DNA from: Candidatus Microgenomates bacterium
GTDB lineage: Bacteria > Patescibacteriota > Microgenomatia > 2-02-FULL-39-11
Direction: 5' to 3'
Length of the DNA stretch: 12,272 nucleotides
Assembly: GCA_022866885.1 (NCBI GenBank)
Contig: JALHWS010000208.1
Span: forward strand, 1-12,272
Both the position numbers and the translations under genes were made by a program. The notes beneath the pieces are model-generated. The model ran no database searches and was not told where the DNA came from. It saw nothing but the letters and a program-made list of their open reading frames with translations. The stretch's first letter is position 1; every line of letters begins with the position of its first letter. Of this stretch, positions 11,343-12,272 are shown piece after piece.

Positions 11343-12272
11343 TTACGGCTCCGGACATGGCGGAAGATCGTCGCAGCGCCCTGGCGGGCAGCAGGTCGGC
11401 TGGGAATCCTGCATGACGATCGGGAGGTTGAGTCTGTATCTCGGCCGCGGCGGCTCGACGACCTGCGTTGTCACTGCGACGATTCCCGTCGCCCCCTCGA
11501 GAGTCGTAACCTGCACCACGTTGGTCAGCGGCCCGACATAGCCCATCTCGGCCGTGACGACGACTGTCTTGATCCACACATCGTTCGGAGTTAGGTCGGT
11601 CAGTGACCAATTCAGGTCGCCAGTTGGCGTGACGTTCGCGGGCAGCGTATCGGTAACCACGCCGTTCAAGGTGGTGTTGCCCGTGTTGGTGATGCGGAGG
11701 GTGTAGGTCAACGGCGCTCCAGCCTGAACCGGGTCGGGACTGGCCTCCAACGTAACCTTCATGACTGGCCACTCCGTCTTGAGCGTGAAAGTCACCATGT
11801 TATCCGCCGGTTGGATTTCACTGGCGCCTTCCGGCCAGATTTCCATAGAGTTGCCGTTAAGCACCGGTGTGGTTATATACGCTTGGCAAACCACATACCA
11901 GACCATCGTCATTCCTGATTCATATACGGGAGTAGGAAATTTCGTCTCCCCCCCGCATATGCCTGATTGAAAAGAATAGGTAATCCAACCGCTAGCGGGA
12001 TCTGGTCCCTTATTCCCTTCGGCCTCTATCAACACTAACTGATTTCCGGTGTAATTGAGTTTCAAAGCTGGTGTTGAAATAACACTGACCCAAAAATCAG
12101 CCTGGACCGGTGGCGGAACCACCTCAGTCACCGTCATTACGACGGGGACTTCAACCATTGGCCTGATCGGGTCATTCGAGCCGATCTTGATCGTTGTACT
12201 GTAGGTGCCGGTCATCAGCCCCTGCGGGTTAAACTGTACCTCAATCGTCTGTTGCCCCTGCGTCTGCGTGGC
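11343..12272 (-). CDS. Secreted DUF11-repeat surface protein, C-terminal part (runs off right edge)
   Basis: The minus-strand frame is open from the window edge to a TAA at 11343-11345, giving 309 visible residues. The first 50 resemble an Ig-like/HYDIN-type beta domain (IEVQFNPQGLMTGTYSTTIK, then SNDPIRPMVEVPVVMTV). A middle segment (about 58-165) is unrecognised and has two cysteines. Residues about 171-280 form a DUF11-like domain (ASPDPVQAGAPLTYTLRITN, then TLNGVVTDTLPANVTPTGDL). The tail contains RYRLNLPIVMQ, close to the YLPLV-type ending of many Chloroflexota (Anaerolineae) exported proteins, followed by a Cys/Pro-rich end (CCPPGRCDDLPPCPEP). Such proteins are extracellular or cell-wall adhesins. 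The N-terminus and signal peptide lie outside. The C-terminal third is about 60% GC against about 45-48% elsewhere, suggesting transfer or a mis-joined contig. Confidence 0.8.
   Translation of the reverse strand, partial: ATQTQGQQTIEVQFNPQGLMTGTYSTTIKIGSNDPIRPMVEVPVVMTVTEVVPPPVQADFWVSVISTPALKLNYTGNQLVLIEAEGNKGPDPASGWITYSFQSGICGGETKFPTPVYESGMTMVWYVVCQAYITTPVLNGNSMEIWPEGASEIQPADNMVTFTLKTEWPVMKVTLEASPDPVQAGAPLTYTLRITNTGNTTLNGVVTDTLPANVTPTGDLNWSLTDLTPNDVWIKTVVVTAEMGYVGPLTNVVQVTTLEGATGIVAVTTQVVEPPRPRYRLNLPIVMQDSQPTCCPPGRCDDLPPCPEP

Noticed and set aside
11275..11772. 165-residue minus-strand ORF in another frame beside the DUF11 domain.
   Set aside because: It overlaps the recognisable DUF11 frame; its Arg/Ala/Gly-rich composition is typical of an out-of-frame reading of GC-rich DNA.

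Overview
The window reads as chromosome of an uncultivated Candidate Phyla Radiation (Patescibacteria) bacterium, most likely Microgenomates-like. This is inferred from short, tightly packed housekeeping genes, a small DnaX without a tau extension, an archaeal/eukaryote-type prolyl-tRNA synthetase, mostly Shine-Dalgarno-less starts, and many short repeats lying inside genes. I could run no search, so the lineage is a judgement from gene content and style.

Layout. (1) 1-1606, minus strand: the N-terminal 535 residues of a TraG/VirD4/VirB4-like conjugation-type ATPase, running off the left edge. (2) 1607-1694: a divergent promoter region. (3) 1695-10615, plus strand: twelve genes in one direction: frr, rseP, proS, a DHH-family phosphoesterase, a HIT protein, rpsU, ybeY, dnaX, a YbaB/EbfC protein, a PfkB-family (adenosine-kinase-like) kinase, a 126-bp inverted-repeat element, and ahcY. 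(4) 10620-10943, minus strand: a lone MNT-type nucleotidyltransferase, convergent with ahcY. (5) 10944-11342: about 400 bp rich in hairpins, with one possible 25-codon ORF. (6) 11343-12272, minus strand: the C-terminal 309 residues of a secreted DUF11-type surface protein that is more GC-rich and Chloroflexota-like in style than the rest.

The plus-strand genes cover translation (RRF, ProRS, bS21, YbeY), membrane proteolysis (RseP), the replication clamp loader and nucleoid (DnaX, YbaB), and salvage of the methylation by-product S-adenosylhomocysteine (AhcY makes adenosine, and the PfkB kinase could phosphorylate it).

Three things deserve most attention. First, repeats sit in frame inside coding genes. 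A perfect palindrome encodes Pro-Pro-Ala-Gly-Gly in both rseP and proS and recurs in the intergenic element before ahcY; low-complexity inserts occur in the DHH gene, dnaX and ahcY (twice). Second, several genes have a -10 box 6-8 nt before the ATG, implying leaderless mRNAs, and in two or three cases the box overlaps the stop codon of the gene before. Third, against this background rpsU carries a perfect extended Shine-Dalgarno sequence next to a hairpin, which suggests control through the anti-SD.
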